From assembly GCA_963573385.1 (NCBI GenBank), contig CAUYLG010065800.1, positions 1 through 64,000 of the forward strand: a DNA stretch of 64,000 nt. Reading direction: 5' to 3'. Made by a program: the position numbers and the translations under genes. The stretch is from Cacajao melanocephalus. Its lineage: Eukaryota > Chordata > Mammalia > Primates > Pitheciidae. Positions 10,768-23,849 of the stretch are shown here, in pieces. How positions within the stretch are numbered: position 1 is the stretch's first letter; each line of letters starts with the position of its first letter. Below the pieces are notes generated by a model. It was given only the letters and a program-made list of their open reading frames with translations. It did no database searches and was not told where the DNA came from.

Positions 10768-12534
10768 TATAGATTACCACTGGATAATTCTAGATTTATC
10801 CTAGAGGTCTCTCCTACTGCAATAGGCAGGAACCCTTCTAGCTCTAAAACTTTACTTAACTCAGTCATATCTAATTCTCTTCCCATTTCCTCTGTGACTC
10901 TGGAAGGAATCATAATCCTAAGGGAAACTCAATACATAAAATATTGATGTTCATTTTGCAAATATCCGATAAATAAATTCACTGAAGCCGGCTGAACATG
11001 CAAAAATCTGTGGAAAGAGAACTCCATTATAGAAGAGCTACTTGAGTCTTAATTCAGGATCAGTTTGCTCCAACATTCAGCACATTTTTCACCAGCTTGA
11101 TTATGTCGTATTCCATCCACAGCAGATTAGAAGCACAAATTGGAAGGTTAGTTTGGTGAAGGAGCTGGTTATGTTTATTAACAGTGGAAAAGGAGAAGAA
11201 CTAGCATCTTGACAGTGAGAAAGAAAACTCAACTGATATAAAAAGACAGCACAGGAACCAATGTAAAATCATAGTCTGGGGATGGTGAGTGCAGGGGTAA
11301 ACTGCTCTACCCATTTTTAGATACTGTCAATAACTCTGTGTTACTCTATAACAATTAGGGAGAGAAGAGCTTACGTTGACTGAGCTCTGCTTAACAAGGC
11401 AAGGACACGTGTGTACATGTGCCTGTTTTTGTATCTGTTTGGTGATTTTCTAAGCACGGATTTTAAATGTTCAAAACTTGAGGGTTAGCATAAAACACTG
11501 TTGTATTCTTGAAAGGCTTTTTAAAAATAGACCTGATATCTATAGACTTTTCAACCTCAAAAACATTCTTCAGGTTTTCATCAGACAATATTCACCCTGG
11601 ATGTAACCCATAGATAAGTTTAGAAACCCCAGAATCTGTAGGTGGGCAGAATGAGACACAGTTTCCCCTGCCACTCTTAGTCAGTAAACCTGATCTCAAA
11701 CCGCTCAATCACTCCCACTCTACTTCTGATAACAGCTATAGTTACTGAAGGAGACTCAGGCTATGAGGAAGAAGGCTTGGTGTTCAATGTGCCAAGCAGC
11801 AATGAGTGAATAAACCTGTCGGGGTTCCTGACACTATGAGGATCTAAGAGGAAGCTGAGACTGAACAAGCTAAGAGACCACTCATGCTATTTCAGTACTC
11901 ATCACCATTAGTTGTGGCACTTTAATAAGTCATGGTATTTCAAGAAAAGAGAAACAGATGAGTGGGAAAATATCCATGGAACTGGTAGACCATTGACTAA
12001 CTATGAGTAAATACCATGGGAAGCAGTGACCTTATTCACAATAACATCTCCTCCTAAGACACTGCTATTTTGTACTAGATCCACTGCATTTAGTTTGAAG
12101 CAGCACTTTATTAACTTACTTTTCTGTAGCACAGGAATCATATTTTTCTTAAAACTGCAGGGGAGGGCCTCTGCCACATTTTCACATCTGAGTAAGCCTT
12201 GATCCTCCACTGGATATGAGCCTTGCCTATAATATTAGGTAGAATACCTTGCATTCATGAATGTTTCCTGCTTGATAACCCAAGGAAGAATTATGACATA
12301 TAAATCTCAGATCCTAAGACACACTTTGCCACCAATAGTCATTCCTAAGAAACAGAATCAGGATCCCAAGTCACATCCCTCCCCAACACCATTTACTTAA
12401 GAGCTGGCAGTGGTGTGTGAAGGTAGGAGGTCCAGCACATCTTCCCGTTGTTTATTTGAGTGACTTTAGACAATGAGGTGGTATGTTGGGGGCAGCATTG
12501 GATAATAATGATACCAAGAGGGCTGGGGTCATTG
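10768..12534. other. unique sequence, no feature recognised
   Basis: No repeat family, RNA gene or convincing exon was found on either strand. The reading frames at 10,451-10,947 overlap the MIR/MER5 copies on both strands and are not evidence for a gene. Confidence 0.45.
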
Positions 12535-12650
12535 CAACACCTTGTGACCTCCAGCAGGTTACTTTCCTTATCCTCTTCTATAAAATGAGAGATGTGCTGG
12601 GCAACATCTAAAACTCCTTCTATTAGCCCCTGTGAGCCTCTAAATTCCAA
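12535..12650 (+). mobile_element. MIR-like fragment
   Basis: CACCTTGTGACCTCCAGCAG, then TTTCCTTATCCTCTTCTATAAAATGAGAG as the equivalent of the MIR core, then a drifted 'aactccttctattagcccc' ending. Confidence 0.5.
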
Positions 12651-13301
12651 TCTCATTGCCTTCAGTAACCTCTCCAGTTGTATGCACGATCCTAACTTCC
12701 TGGAAGTCACCTCTGCTCTTTCTGACTCTAGTACTTCAGCCTGGGTATGGTAAGAGCAAGCTTCTAGTCCCAGTTCTACCTCTTGGTTGTGGGGTGCAGC
12801 AAGTAAGCTCCTCATTTATCTCCAGGACAACTAAATAAAATGGTCTCTTAATGCACCTAAAATTCAGCCCTAAAACTCACTCCTGTTTAAGAATATTTTT
12901 TCAAACAGCTGTATCCATCACAGACAGTGAATTTTGCAGTACAATGGCTACAATCTTAGCTATTTTCAAACAGCTAAAAGAATTACAGTTCTTTCCCAAG
13001 GGAAAGGTGTTGCTGGTGTCCCCACTCCCCCTTTTATTTAGCACTCCCCTGTTCATAGTCTGCTGACTGTTATTATCTTTACATTTACCTGCCAACCAAC
13101 CTCAAAAAAACTGTTCAGGCACAGTAGTTACAGAAACCAAAGAAGTGGCCAATAGTCCAGCTCCAACTAATCCTTTGTTACATGCCTACGAATTAAAGAA
13201 TGATTTCTTTTAGCAATTAACATACCCTGTACTGTAGGTATACCATGAGCTAAAAATAACATGTTCTACACAATCCTTTGGCCCACAAGAAGCTCAACAG
13301 A

Positions 13302-13321
13302 GGGAGGGAGCGGGGGAGGGG
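13302..13321 (+). other. G-quadruplex motif
   Basis: GGGAGGGAGCGGGGGAGGGG has four G tracts of 3, 3, 5 and 4 with loops A, AGC and A. This satisfies the G3+N1-7 rule, and the very short loops favour a stable parallel fold. Confidence 0.9.
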
Positions 13322-13394
13322 AGCAGAGTAAAAGAGTGGAATGCCATGCCATGAATCCTAAACATCTTCCTAATTGGATAATTAAAAGAGCTCC

Positions 13395-13480
13395 GGATAG
13401 CAATTCAAACAGCCTGGATTCTGGTACGGGCTCCCCTACATATTTAGCCATCTGTGTGGCCTTGGCTTGATCTTGTACCC
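13395..13480 (+). mobile_element. MIR fragment
   Basis: CAAACAGCCTGGATTCTGG and then CATCTGTGTGGCCTTGGCTT correspond to the MIR 5' half up to 'ctgtgtgaccttgggcaa'. Confidence 0.6.
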
Positions 13481-13552
13481 TATCTAGGCTGTTTATAGGA
13501 TTATAGGTTTTGAAACCTAGTAGGCACCCCTTAAAAAGTTATCCAATCTATT

Positions 13553-13738
13553 GTTCTTTTCAAACTTTCTCATGCATAAGAAGCACCTTGAGAGCTTAAC
13601 AGAACACACAGGGGGTCCCCACCACCCAGAGTCTCTAATTCAGTATGTCTGGGGTAGGGTCCAAGAATAGGCATGTCTAACAAGTTCCCAGGTAATGCTG
13701 CTGCTTCTGGTCCTGAGATCACACTTTGAGAAGCACTG
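13553..13738 (+). mobile_element. MER5A hAT-Charlie transposon
   Basis: Nearly full length. CAAACTTTCTCATGCATAAG opens it. CAGAGTCTCTAATTCAGTAT and GTCTGGGGTAGGGTCC form the middle. AACAAGTTCCCAGGTAATGC and CACTTTGAGAAGCACTG close it. It is non-coding, and its right end forms one arm of the large inverted repeat with the next MER5A copy. Confidence 0.88.
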
Positions 13739-13787
13739 ATCTGGCCCAGTAATGTCAGAATTCTGGTATTACAATTCTGGGCCAGAT

Positions 13788-13815
<28 letters not shown>
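13711..13815. repeat. 39-bp inverted repeat, loop 27 nt
   Basis: Arms 13,711-13,749 and 13,777-13,815 are reverse complements with a single mismatch. They contain the facing ends of two MER5A copies plus 11 bases (ATCTGGCCCAG) beyond the transposon end. The loop contains the palindrome CAGAATTCTG. A transcript would fold into a long hairpin of about 105 nt. Confidence 0.95.
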
Positions 13816-14285
<470 letters not shown>

Positions 14286-14289
14286 ATTC

Positions 14290-15384
14290 CACTCAGCTGC
14301 CTCATTTTATAGATAACAAAACTGAGGTTCAGCAGACCAATGATGGCTCATTCGGCACATAAGTCTGAAAAAGGGAAGGTCTGGACACACTAATTTGGAG
14401 GACAGATTTTAATTCTAGGGCTGTCACACTCTATAGCTGCATTTCTCCTTTTTCTCTTATCCCATCATTCCCAAATAATAATAGTCAGGAAGACTTTCTT
14501 CATCTGGCCACTTCATGTAACCAGAAGGAGAATCCAACAGGACCACTCAGATTTGGAAGGCTCTTGCATTCTCAAAGCTCTCCTCCGGGTAGTTTCTAAA
14601 TATAACAGGCAGTCAGACACTCTGAATAACTCTCGGCTGACTTGGCTTCCCTGGGATAAACTTTTTTTTTTTTTTTCTCCTAGATTATGCTGTACCAGGA
14701 ATAGAGCCCTAAGGGGAGAAATTCCTCTTCAAAGTCAGAGCTAGATAACACTGTGTGTGGTATTCAGGTTGTTCTCCTTTAGAAAGAGAAAAAAAGGTGG
14801 GAGGCAAACTTCTAAAACCAGCCAACATCAAAAAGCATATTCCTACTTTGTCTGTGTGGTGTGCATGGAAGGGCGGCAGAGGAGAGGGGGAAGTGGCCAG
14901 GCAAAAGACAATTAACACATCCTGCTCAGCAGGAGGAGGAACGTGGGCATCAGGTCCAGGTACTCCAGGTGGCAGTGGGCAACAGGAAAAGTACGCATGC
15001 CAGCTACTGGCAACTGCCCTGTGCTGGCTCCACTGCCAAAGACCCAGAATCGAAGCTGGGCGCACAGTTCGCTCCCTGAGTGGTGGGCTCGGGCACAGTT
15101 CTGAGGTCAGTTCTCAGCCAGGCAACAGACATGTTTACCCTGCACTCCAGCTTTTGCTGTTCCTTGCAGTAAGCGGGAATTTGATGTGACCTAAAAATCA
15201 TCTGGAACATATATAGACACACATATCTTCTCTCTCGCGTAAACACAAAGTCCTTTCCCCACATTTCGGTGCAGGCCAAGCCTCTGTAGTTTCCAGTATG
15301 ACAATGTATTTGAGTACTGGCATTGGATGGGACATTGGGGATCTCCTACATCTGTCCTCCCCCTTTGCTAATAACATTTTAAAT
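14290..15384. other. mostly unique sequence
   Basis: A weak antisense MIR-like stretch lies at 14,300-14,370 (CTCATTTTATAGATAACAAA), and a T15 run at 14,662-14,676. Candidate CTCF-like word AGGTGGCAG at 14,970-14,978. Nothing here supports a gene. Confidence 0.45.
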
Positions 15385-15595
15385 GCTGCCATTAATTAAA
15401 CACCTATTATAGATTGGGTACTTGATACAAATTCAATCTAATCCTCACCCAAAGCCCAAAAGCAGTAGAATTGTTTGATCACAGAAAATGGAGCAGAGGC
15501 AGACAGAAATGAAATGATGAGCCGGAAACTGCACAGCCAAGAGTGTCAGAATTAGGACTTAAATGCATGGTTGTGGCTCTAGATAGATGCCTTGA
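15385..15595 (-). mobile_element. MIR (reverse orientation)
   Basis: AAACACCTATTATAGATTGG, TCTAATCCTCACCCAAAGCC, then GAAACTGCACAGCCAAGAGT and AATTAGGACTTAAATGCATG follow the reverse complement of MIR nearly end to end. Confidence 0.65.
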
Positions 15596-16135
15596 CCACA
15601 GTTGGGTAGGAGGTCATGAAGAAGAAATTATTCCTGCCTCACCCCTACCCAAGAGGTTAGGGCAACTGAGCGGCCCCTCAGCTGACGTCACTCTGTGCTT
15701 TTCAAGACTTGAGCCAAAACTGTATTTTGAAATTCTAAATGTCCAGAGAGGCATTTGTAAGCTTGCTCTCTCTCGCCCCCACAGGAAAATACAGCCTTTT
15801 GGTTTTAACCTTAGACAGGAGAAGCCCAGCTGCTACTGAAACTGAGCAGGAAATTGCATGGATGACCAAAGAGTGATTCTTCTTCCCCATGGAAATTTCT
15901 CCTAAGTGCTGAAAATTCAGGAAAAGTGAGTGGCTTGGAAAAGGTCTAGAAACCTGAATGTGTCCCCCACCACTGGGAGATGCAAGTCTCCTCAAAGGCT
16001 GTTTTATCTGTGTAGGTATGCATGTATATATGTGTGTGTATGTTGTATGTGTTTTGTGTTGGAATATGAGGCATTACACGAAAAGGACTTTCCTGCAAAA
16101 AGCCCTTCTCACATCTTCTTTCTCCACCTCTAGGA
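15596..16135. other. unique sequence
   Basis: No supported feature; a TG-rich patch lies at about 16,017-16,060. Confidence 0.45.
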
Positions 16136-16358
16136 CAGGTTTCTCAAATGTAGCACTTTTGACATTTGGGACTGAATCATTCTTTGTTGTGGGAGCTGAC
16201 CTGTGCCTTTTGGGGTGTTTAGTGGCATCCCTGGCCTTTACCCACTAGACACTCGTAGCGCCGCGGATCCAATTGTGCCATTAAAAATGTCTCCAGACAT
16301 TGCCAAAGATTCTCTGGGGTCGGGGACAGGGCAAAATCCCTTCTGTTGAGAATCACTG
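16136..16358 (-). mobile_element. MER20 hAT-Charlie transposon, full length
   Basis: Both termini are present. CAGGTTTCTCAAATGTAGCA opens it; TTCTTTGTTGTGGGAGCTGA and TTTAGTGGCATCCCTGGCC are the middle; ATGTCTCCAGACATTGCCAA and GTTGAGAATCACTG close it. At 223 bp it is close to the family length of about 219. MER20 copies elsewhere are known to carry hormone-responsive enhancer and insulator activity in endometrial stromal cells; whether this copy is active cannot be seen from sequence. Confidence 0.92.
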
Positions 16359-16714
16359 CTCTGGAATATTGGAAAAAATTTCACTCAAAGGTATGTGTCT
16401 GAGATGCTCTTTGAATCTGCACATTTTCATTAAAACACATGCATTTTATATTGATGTAAAACTTACAAAGAGCAAGGCTGTGTATTAGGCACATCAGGGT
16501 AATCAAATTTCTCCAGTGGTATGACACCTGAGCCTGCTGTCATTTTTCTAGTCCCCAGAAAGGCTCCCCAACCCCATTTGTCTCCACCCATCCTTTCAAG
16601 CCTGCCTTCAGTACACCTCTTTCCCAAAGTAACTTTAGCCCATTGTCAACTCAACTATTCTTGAACTTCTCTAAACTACAGACAGGCAGACTCCTCACCA
16701 GCTCAGCCTGTGTT

Positions 16715-16765
16715 TTCTCAGGGTCTGCAATAGTACTGGGCACTGTAGGTATTCAATTAATATTT
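16715..16765 (+). mobile_element. L2/MIR-type 3' tail
   Basis: TACTGGGCACTGTAGGTATT followed by CAATTAATATTTCTGAA resembles the common LINE2/MIR 3' end. The Alu downstream inserted right at its end. Confidence 0.5.
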
Positions 16766-16769
16766 CTGA

Positions 16770-17073
<304 letters not shown>

Positions 17074-17250
17074 CTGAAAAAGCACATTTTTAATAAATAC
17101 TTTTTTAAATAAACAAATGCTCTCATAGTTTATCTAGATTTTGTACTTGTTCAGGGCGGTCTCTTTTAAGGAATGTACATTTTAATCTCCCCAAATTGTA
17201 GGCTTCTCTAAAAAAAAAGTTTGGCCAAGCAATTTCTGAACCCCTAGGAA

Positions 17251-17408
17251 AGTGATTCTCAACTTGGGCTACACAACTCTTAAAAATCCCAACACCCAGG
17301 CAGCACCTCCCAGACCAAATAACCAGAATCTCTGGGGGTCAGACCAAGGCATTTTGGTCTTTAAAAAGTTCCCCATGTGATTCTATTATACAGCCAATGC
17401 TGAGATCC
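17251..17408 (+). mobile_element. MER5-type hAT-Charlie transposon
   Basis: AGTGATTCTCAACTTGGGCT opens it; CAGAATCTCTGGGGGTCAGA is the middle; AAAAAGTTCCCCATGTGATT and CAGCCAATGCTGAGATCC close it. Near full length. Confidence 0.85.
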
Positions 17409-18944
17409 CATGCCCTATAGGCCAGTGAATGAATCCTGGGAATCTACTTGAAAAAGAGAATACAGTGAATTTACTGGGGATGAGGCTGCCCATATTAACT
17501 AAAAGAACAAGGTTCACAGCTTGTGAGGGTTTACAGCACCTCAGTGTGATGACGCTGGCTATCAAACCAGAAGGTCTGGCTGGTTTTAACTCATGAGAAA
17601 ATTCATGAATGATTATCTAATAAATACCTTTGGCTCGGGCAACACAATCTTTGTAAATAGGAGGCCATGTGGCGCTAATACATTGGAAGCAGTATCTTAG
17701 AGTTGCCTTTTATCTTTCAAGGTACCCAGCAGAGGAAAAAACTGAATAATACTTACTGACGAACAGTTTGATTGGGTTGAGATTTTTTTAATTGTTGTTG
17801 TGTTATTTTTTAAGCTGAGCAAAAAGTACGCAAATTCTCCTTTCTGGAGCAAAAGTAATCACAAGAAAAACTGACAGTGGGGCATGTGGCTATTTTTTCC
17901 ACATAAAACACAGCCTGTTCTTCCTGCAGGGATCACAGAACTGTAATCTGTGCAGCAGCTACCAGGATTCAAAGGAGAAGTGAGAAAAATCTTATGATGG
18001 GTGGGGATTTGGTTTAAAGAATAGATCTGGGTAAATGACATCATTCCTGGGTTTGTCCAGTGAATTGGATCACACAGCTTGCCACACAATGACTTCTGAC
18101 TCTCCCGGGGCCAGCAAAGCAGCCCCGGGCAGGCCATATCAGGAGGAATCAGTGTGGAAAAGTACTTTCTGAAATAAAACTAACATAAACCAGGCGTGTC
18201 ATGGTTGGTTTTGCTAAATTTCAGGAATGTGGGAGGAGTGAGTTTACTATGCACACAGGTTGGGACACACTCGGTTTACCAAAAGCACAGCATCTATCCT
18301 ACTCCCTTCTCTGTTCATAGATGAGGACAGAAAAAAATCACCAGGAAATAAAATCTTTTACTGTTTGTTTTTTAAGAAGACAAGCAGAGTAAAACGGGAG
18401 CGAGAGAGCAGGAAGGTGATGGACTGCCACCGAAACAGGAATATAAATTTCAACAGTATTTAAGTTAAATGGACATGGCCTGAAAATAAATTCTGCCGAG
18501 TGATCCCCCACTTACTGGTTGGATGATCACTTAGATCCTGTCCTATTTTTTTCTATATTCTCCAATAAATTTAATGAAGTCAGATTCAAAAGAGCATGTT
18601 CGTACTCGCTGAAACACAGAGCAAGGAAATATTATTTCAATAAATCAATTTTATGCAGCTTTAAAGTTTGGAACCTAAGTTAAGAAAGTTTAGAGATGTT
18701 GAGGTGGAAAGTATACCAACAATCATTTTGTCTTTCATTTTACAGAGGGAAAAGTTGAAGACTGGGGAAGTCAAATGATTAATCTCAGGTCACAAAGCTA
18801 TTTTGGTAAAGGGTCAAATCTCACGTTTTCTTCTACATGATCCTTTTCTCCTCTTATCCACTGCCACTAAAACAAAATTTGCCAAAGAGTGCATTAGATC
18901 TAAAAGAAATAAGACATTTTAAATCCTGTTTTAAAACATGAGGA
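17409..18944. other. mostly unique sequence
   Basis: No supported gene. A weak antisense MIR-like patch lies at 18,690-18,830 (TTTCATTTTACAGAGGGAAA, then CAGGTCACAAAGCTATTTTGG as the equivalent of the MIR core). Confidence 0.4.
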
Positions 18945-19260
18945 ATCCAGGTGCAGAGGCTCATACTTGTAACCCCCTACACTTTGGAAGGTCAAGGTGG
19001 GTGGATTATTTGAGCCCAAAGATTCAAGACCAGCCTGGACAACATGGCAAACCCTGTCTCTACAAAAAATCAGAAAATTAGCCAGGCATAGTGGTGTGCA
19101 CCTGTAGTCCCAACTAAGATTCCCAGGAGGCTGAGATGGGAGGATCACCTGAGCCCAGGAGATGAGGCTGCAGTAAGCAGTGATCATGCCACTTCACTCT
19201 AGCCTGGGCAACAGAGTGAGATCCTGTCTCAAAAAAAATCAATCAATCAATTAATAAAAA
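18945..19260 (+). mobile_element. AluJ, near full length, sense
   Basis: Both arms are present (CAAGACCAGCCTGGACAACA and CTAGCCTGGGCAACAGAGTG) and end in an A-rich tail that has evolved into AATC repeats (CAATCAATCAATT). The high divergence and the left-arm sequence fit the old J group. Confidence 0.93.
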
Positions 19261-22200
19261 GGAAGAAAAATAAGTTTCTCTGAGTGGGGATTTGTTCTTA
19301 CATTTAAATGATCACTTTCATGACTGATAGTTTTACTAATTAAAACAGTACTAAAACAGTACTCTGTGTTTGCCTTTCCATAAACAATTCTGCTCCCTTC
19401 TTTGGAGTGTTTGTAGCAGAATAAACAACAACATAAGTGAGTGGAAATACTGCAAAGATAAGGTCTTGAGCCTCCACAGAACATTATACGAGCAAGGCCA
19501 GGCTTCCAGGTACCTGTTCTCTTCACTCTGCTAATGGCCTCGGCCAGCTAAATTTAATACAACGAGAATCTTCCACAGGGTTCCCAACAAGATAAAATAC
19601 AGAGGCATAGCTTAGGAGGTTGTGCATAAATTAAAGATTCAACAAGGAACAAGACAGCTGCTGTAGGACAACATATTAATTTGCAAATGTATCAGAAGTG
19701 ATATCCTATCTCCTGAAGTCACTGGACAAGCCTCCAACAATATACCTTCCCTCTCTACCCCTGCCTCCTGCGGCTGGATGAGTTCAGGAAGCAGTTCAGG
19801 AAGGAGGCTGCCTTCCCTCCCATCTGCCTAAGAGAAGTGGCACCATTTCTCACCACCATCAAGAATGGCTTTTCCCAGGAGCCAGCAGAAACTAAGATTC
19901 TATACTTTGAGAGGGAACTTCTTTCAATCACTTGAGAAATTTTTCTACCTAACATCTTCTGGGACATTACCCTCTGGGGCCACATTTTACCTTTGATCTC
20001 TAAAGCAAAGCTCTGTTCCTGTTTTGAAAAAAAAAAAATCCAATAAACTAATGTATATAAGTCCAAATAAGTAAAACTAAACAAATCAGAAGGTGTTTAT
20101 TTACATTACATAAAGTCTTTTGTTTCTTCTTTTCTTTCCTTTATTTCCTTAGAGAACAATTGTCTTTTAAATGACCAACTACTACAGTACTGGGATTTTG
20201 TTTTTAATTGACTCCCCCAAGAAAATCCATGTCTATGTATATTTTTCAGTAATTCATGAGGGGTGCCTGTGCCCATTTTTTTCTGCCACAACAGTTCACT
20301 CACTTTTGTATTTAGTTGGGGTCTGGAGCCTGCCTCACTTCCATCTTCAACTTAGCTGCATTTTTTTCTGAGAAGGAAAGCAGATCCTGTTTGTGAAGAC
20401 TCTAAAAGTACTTCAGGCTGACAGATGCTATATAAATGAAATATCCTTTCAATTACTGGTACTGTATGATATTGAATTAAGCTATATCACCATAAGTAAG
20501 GAAAGAAGCCTGCCCACACACCGGCACCCTTTCTCATCCTAGTTCCACTCATGCTCAGCTCCTCATAAATAAAATTATTCCTAAAGAGAGAAATCTAAAT
20601 TACCTTTGAAAGCATTATTGTCTCTTCTATGTTACTACACACCATCAGAATTAAACTGACAGGGCATCAAAGTCTGTAAATGAATTCCCAGGTAACTGCT
20701 CAAAATGTTCTCCCTTCTTGATACCCAAAGCATCTTTCGTCTCCTTTTCAAATAGACAGCAAATTTGAGAGAAAGATCGGAAACTGAAAGCTACTGACAG
20801 CCTGATAGGAGCAACCTCAGCATGACAGCTGATGGAGATGATCACATTTCCCCCGACAAACTCAATTGCTTGAGTAAATCAAGTGAAAGTCAATACAACC
20901 CCTCCCTCCTCAGGTCCCGTGTGGCTCTCCAAACCCAGGCCACTAAACTTGTTCTTGGGGGAGGAGAGAAAAAAGCAAGACCCAAATATTCAGGTAATGT
21001 TTAGCTACTACCCAAAAATGTTTCTTTCTGTCAGGGGTAGTTGCTGTTTACCCAAGTGAGCTGATGTTGTCTTAGAGAGAGCTTCATACGCATTCTCCCC
21101 CCTCCTCATAGTCCTATGTGGAATCTTTTCCTTGCCTGTTAGCCTTGGTCTTTACCAAGAAGATATATTTACCCAAAAGTACAGCCTCCAAGTTCCATAC
21201 AACATATCTGCATCTTTGCTTTGGCTAGTGACTTCTGCTTATGACTATAGAACAGTACACAGTAGTGCCATAATTCTAGGCGGAAAAAAAATCAAAGACT
21301 TCTCAAATCACGTGTTTGCATTTCTATGTACGCTAGAGCTTAAATCTAAATCTGGGCTGTTGTGACTATTAACCCAAAAAGCCAGGGGTGTGTGTGTGTT
21401 CTTTATGCAAATCAATAAGCATGTACACAGGAAAAAAATTGAGGATGTCAACGTTGCAGCTTTCAGAAACTTTAAAAAAGATATCAACCATAAATAACTA
21501 AAATATTGCATTTCCAAGGGAAAAAGGAGATGCTCTGCCATAGAAAGGAAGTTGACTTAGTAGAGTCCAGCAATAAAAGGTGGGAGAAATAGACATATCT
21601 CTGCTAGTTTCATCAATGGCCTTTCTGAAAAATCAATACTGAGACTGATAGAAATGAAATAGAGGGAAGAAGCATCCCATGAAACAGAGATGATCATATG
21701 TAAAAACAGAGGGGAATAGCAGGAAACTCTTGGGTGACTGAGTGAGAAAAATGAAAGAGCCAAATTAGAGCTTACTTGCAACAGGTAATACTTTGATTTA
21801 TGGTGGGGTGTTACTAAAATGTACTTATAGGGCAATGATACCATCCTTTCAGGTTTTAGCCGGTCCCGTTGGCAAAATCGCAATGTGGCAACAAATAAGA
21901 GAGAAGCCAGTGCTTCTACAAAATCGTCCTTAGCCCTAACCTGAAATGCCATGTGCTGTTGAGCATGTTGTGCCTCAATCAAGGGATAATGGAGGGGAAG
22001 GACCAAACTAAAATCAGCAAGAGATGGAACAATGGTCTTAAAACAACAGATTAATAACACTTGTTCGCTAATGGGGAGATGAGGGCTGACAAATCTAGGG
22101 ACTGGAAAATCAATAAACATAGTCTTCTTTACCAGCACTCAGATATTTGTATCCAGAGAAAACTTCCTTAGTGCTCAGAGAAGACACAGAGCAAATGAAA

Positions 22201-22854
22201 GGCAATTTGCTTCACACAACAGTAAAAAAAGAAAAACTATACAATTAAGAGGTAATCAAGGTGACACCCACTACCTGATCCCCTAAAAAGTTCCAACTGA
22301 GAGATTCATGATGGGTAACAGAGAGAAAGTAGGCCATCTAGAAAATACCTGCAATGCAACTTCTGGGGCTGAACTTGGAATAGCTATGTCCTCTGGCAAC
22401 TTCACATGCTCAGCAGTTTGACCCATAAAACCCTTTCAGCCTCTGTCAGAAAATCTCTGTAGTTTGACCAAGAATCTGACTGGCCTGTCACCTGTCACTG
22501 TTTATGTTCTCTCCTGAGTGTGTGTGTACATGATGTGTCTTTATTTGTTAAAATCCAAGTGTCCCAATAAAAAATACTGAAAGTGCTCCTGAAATGAGCT
22601 TCCTTTAAAAATGAGTTAAACAATTACGAGATGATGGATGCCCAATATACAAAGTACGTAGATTATAAATTCTCTTATCACGAGCTCCTCAGGGAGTACC
22701 TCATTTCCCTTAAGAAATGCATTCAGTTTCACATAAATGTCTCATGATCACTCCAGATTTTATCAGTAATCATCAGGAACTCCCACGTATAAATATGTAT
22801 TCATTTTGGCAGCATCACAGCAAGTGAAAGGAACAATAAACTAATAAGAGTTGA
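19261..22854. other. long unique stretch
   Basis: No recognised interspersed repeat or gene in about 3.6 kb. Small features: a tandem 11-bp duplication TAAAACAGTAC (19,341-19,362), an A12 run near 20,027, and a short TG run near 21,388. A 193-codon reading frame lies on the minus strand at 21,557-22,138; it lacks recognisable domains. Confidence 0.45.
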
Positions 22855-22925
22855 GAGACTAAATTCTGGTTCCAGTTCAGTCCTTCACTGCCTATGTAAT
22901 CTTGAGCAGTCGTTAAATTTCCCAT
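22855..22925 (+). mobile_element. MIR fragment
   Basis: AAATTCTGGTTCCAGTTCAG, then CACTGCCTATGTAATCTTGAG CAGTC as the MIR 'ctagctgtgtgaccttgggcaagtc' stretch. Confidence 0.5.
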
Positions 22926-22929
22926 AAGA

Positions 22930-23345
22930 TTTTTATTTCAGTTAACATGTATTAACCCCCTACTATGTGCAAAGCACTGTTCTGGGTGTTTGGTATAGAA
23001 TATAAAGCAAGATAAATAGCTCTATTGGAGCTTAACTTCCAGCAGGAGACACAGACCATGATAATGTAAACAAATCAATAATATTCACAATTAAGATGAC
23101 AATAAATCCTATGAAGGAAATAAAGCAGGTCAATGTAATAAAAATGACATGGCCTGGGTACCTTAACTGCAACAATCTGCAAAGGCCCCTCTGAGGAAGT
23201 GGCATGTGATCCAAACCTAAGTGACAAGAAAGGCCAGGTCATGTGAAGGCAGGGAACACATCATAGCAAGTGCAGACCCCCTGGGGAGGCACTGGGCTAG
23301 GCTTGTCTAAAGAACAGAAAGGCAAGAATAGCCAGAGAAATTTTT
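22930..23345 (+). repeat. ancient interspersed repeat, family unassigned
   Basis: CCCCTACTATGTGCAAAGCA, TGTTCTGGGTGTTTGGTATA, GAGCTTAACTTCCAGCAGGA, then a decayed body and CCCCTCTGAGGAAGTGGCAT and AACACATCATAGCAAGTGC. It has the same order as the copy at 42.6 kb. The first phrase is also found in L2/MIR-class repeats. Confidence 0.55.
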
Positions 23346-23849
23346 TAAAAAATTCTGTTGTCAACCCTGCTAAAGAATGTTATAAGAATGAATGAAAAAA
23401 GATGGAGAAATCCTTAAAAGTAAAGTAAGGCAGTCCACAAAGTAAAATGAATTAACAGAACCTGCATATGTTACATGAAAGAACTCCTATTTTCTGCACT
23501 GTATCTTTAGGAAAGTCTACAATTAGAGTATCTTTCATCCATGTATCTCAAAACATAATTTTTAGTGCAAGAAAGAATCATCTAACCCCTTCATCTTCTG
23601 GATCGGAAGACAAAGGCCCCGACTTATCCAAGTCCCCTGTAAATGACCTTCCAGGACCCAGCCTATCAGGCCAGGGTGGCCTTCTATATTAGCTGCTTGG
23701 AAACAAGGCTTCCCACTTCCCACTTCTTTTCTTGAGATGACTTATTTCACTACAAGAAATTTGCAATATAGGTGTAATGAACCATTTGCCCAAGGCTTCA
23801 TATGAAGAATTGGTGGCATTAGCACCATGGCGACAAGACTGTTAAGTCT

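Noticed and set aside
13395..13480. Possible exon in CTGTGTGGCCTTGGCTTG context
   Set aside because: The similarity is to MIR; no supporting frame or splice pair.
17838..17860. MADE1/mir-548-like word (GCAAAAGTAAT)
   Set aside because: Only about 12 bases agree and no inverted partner follows.
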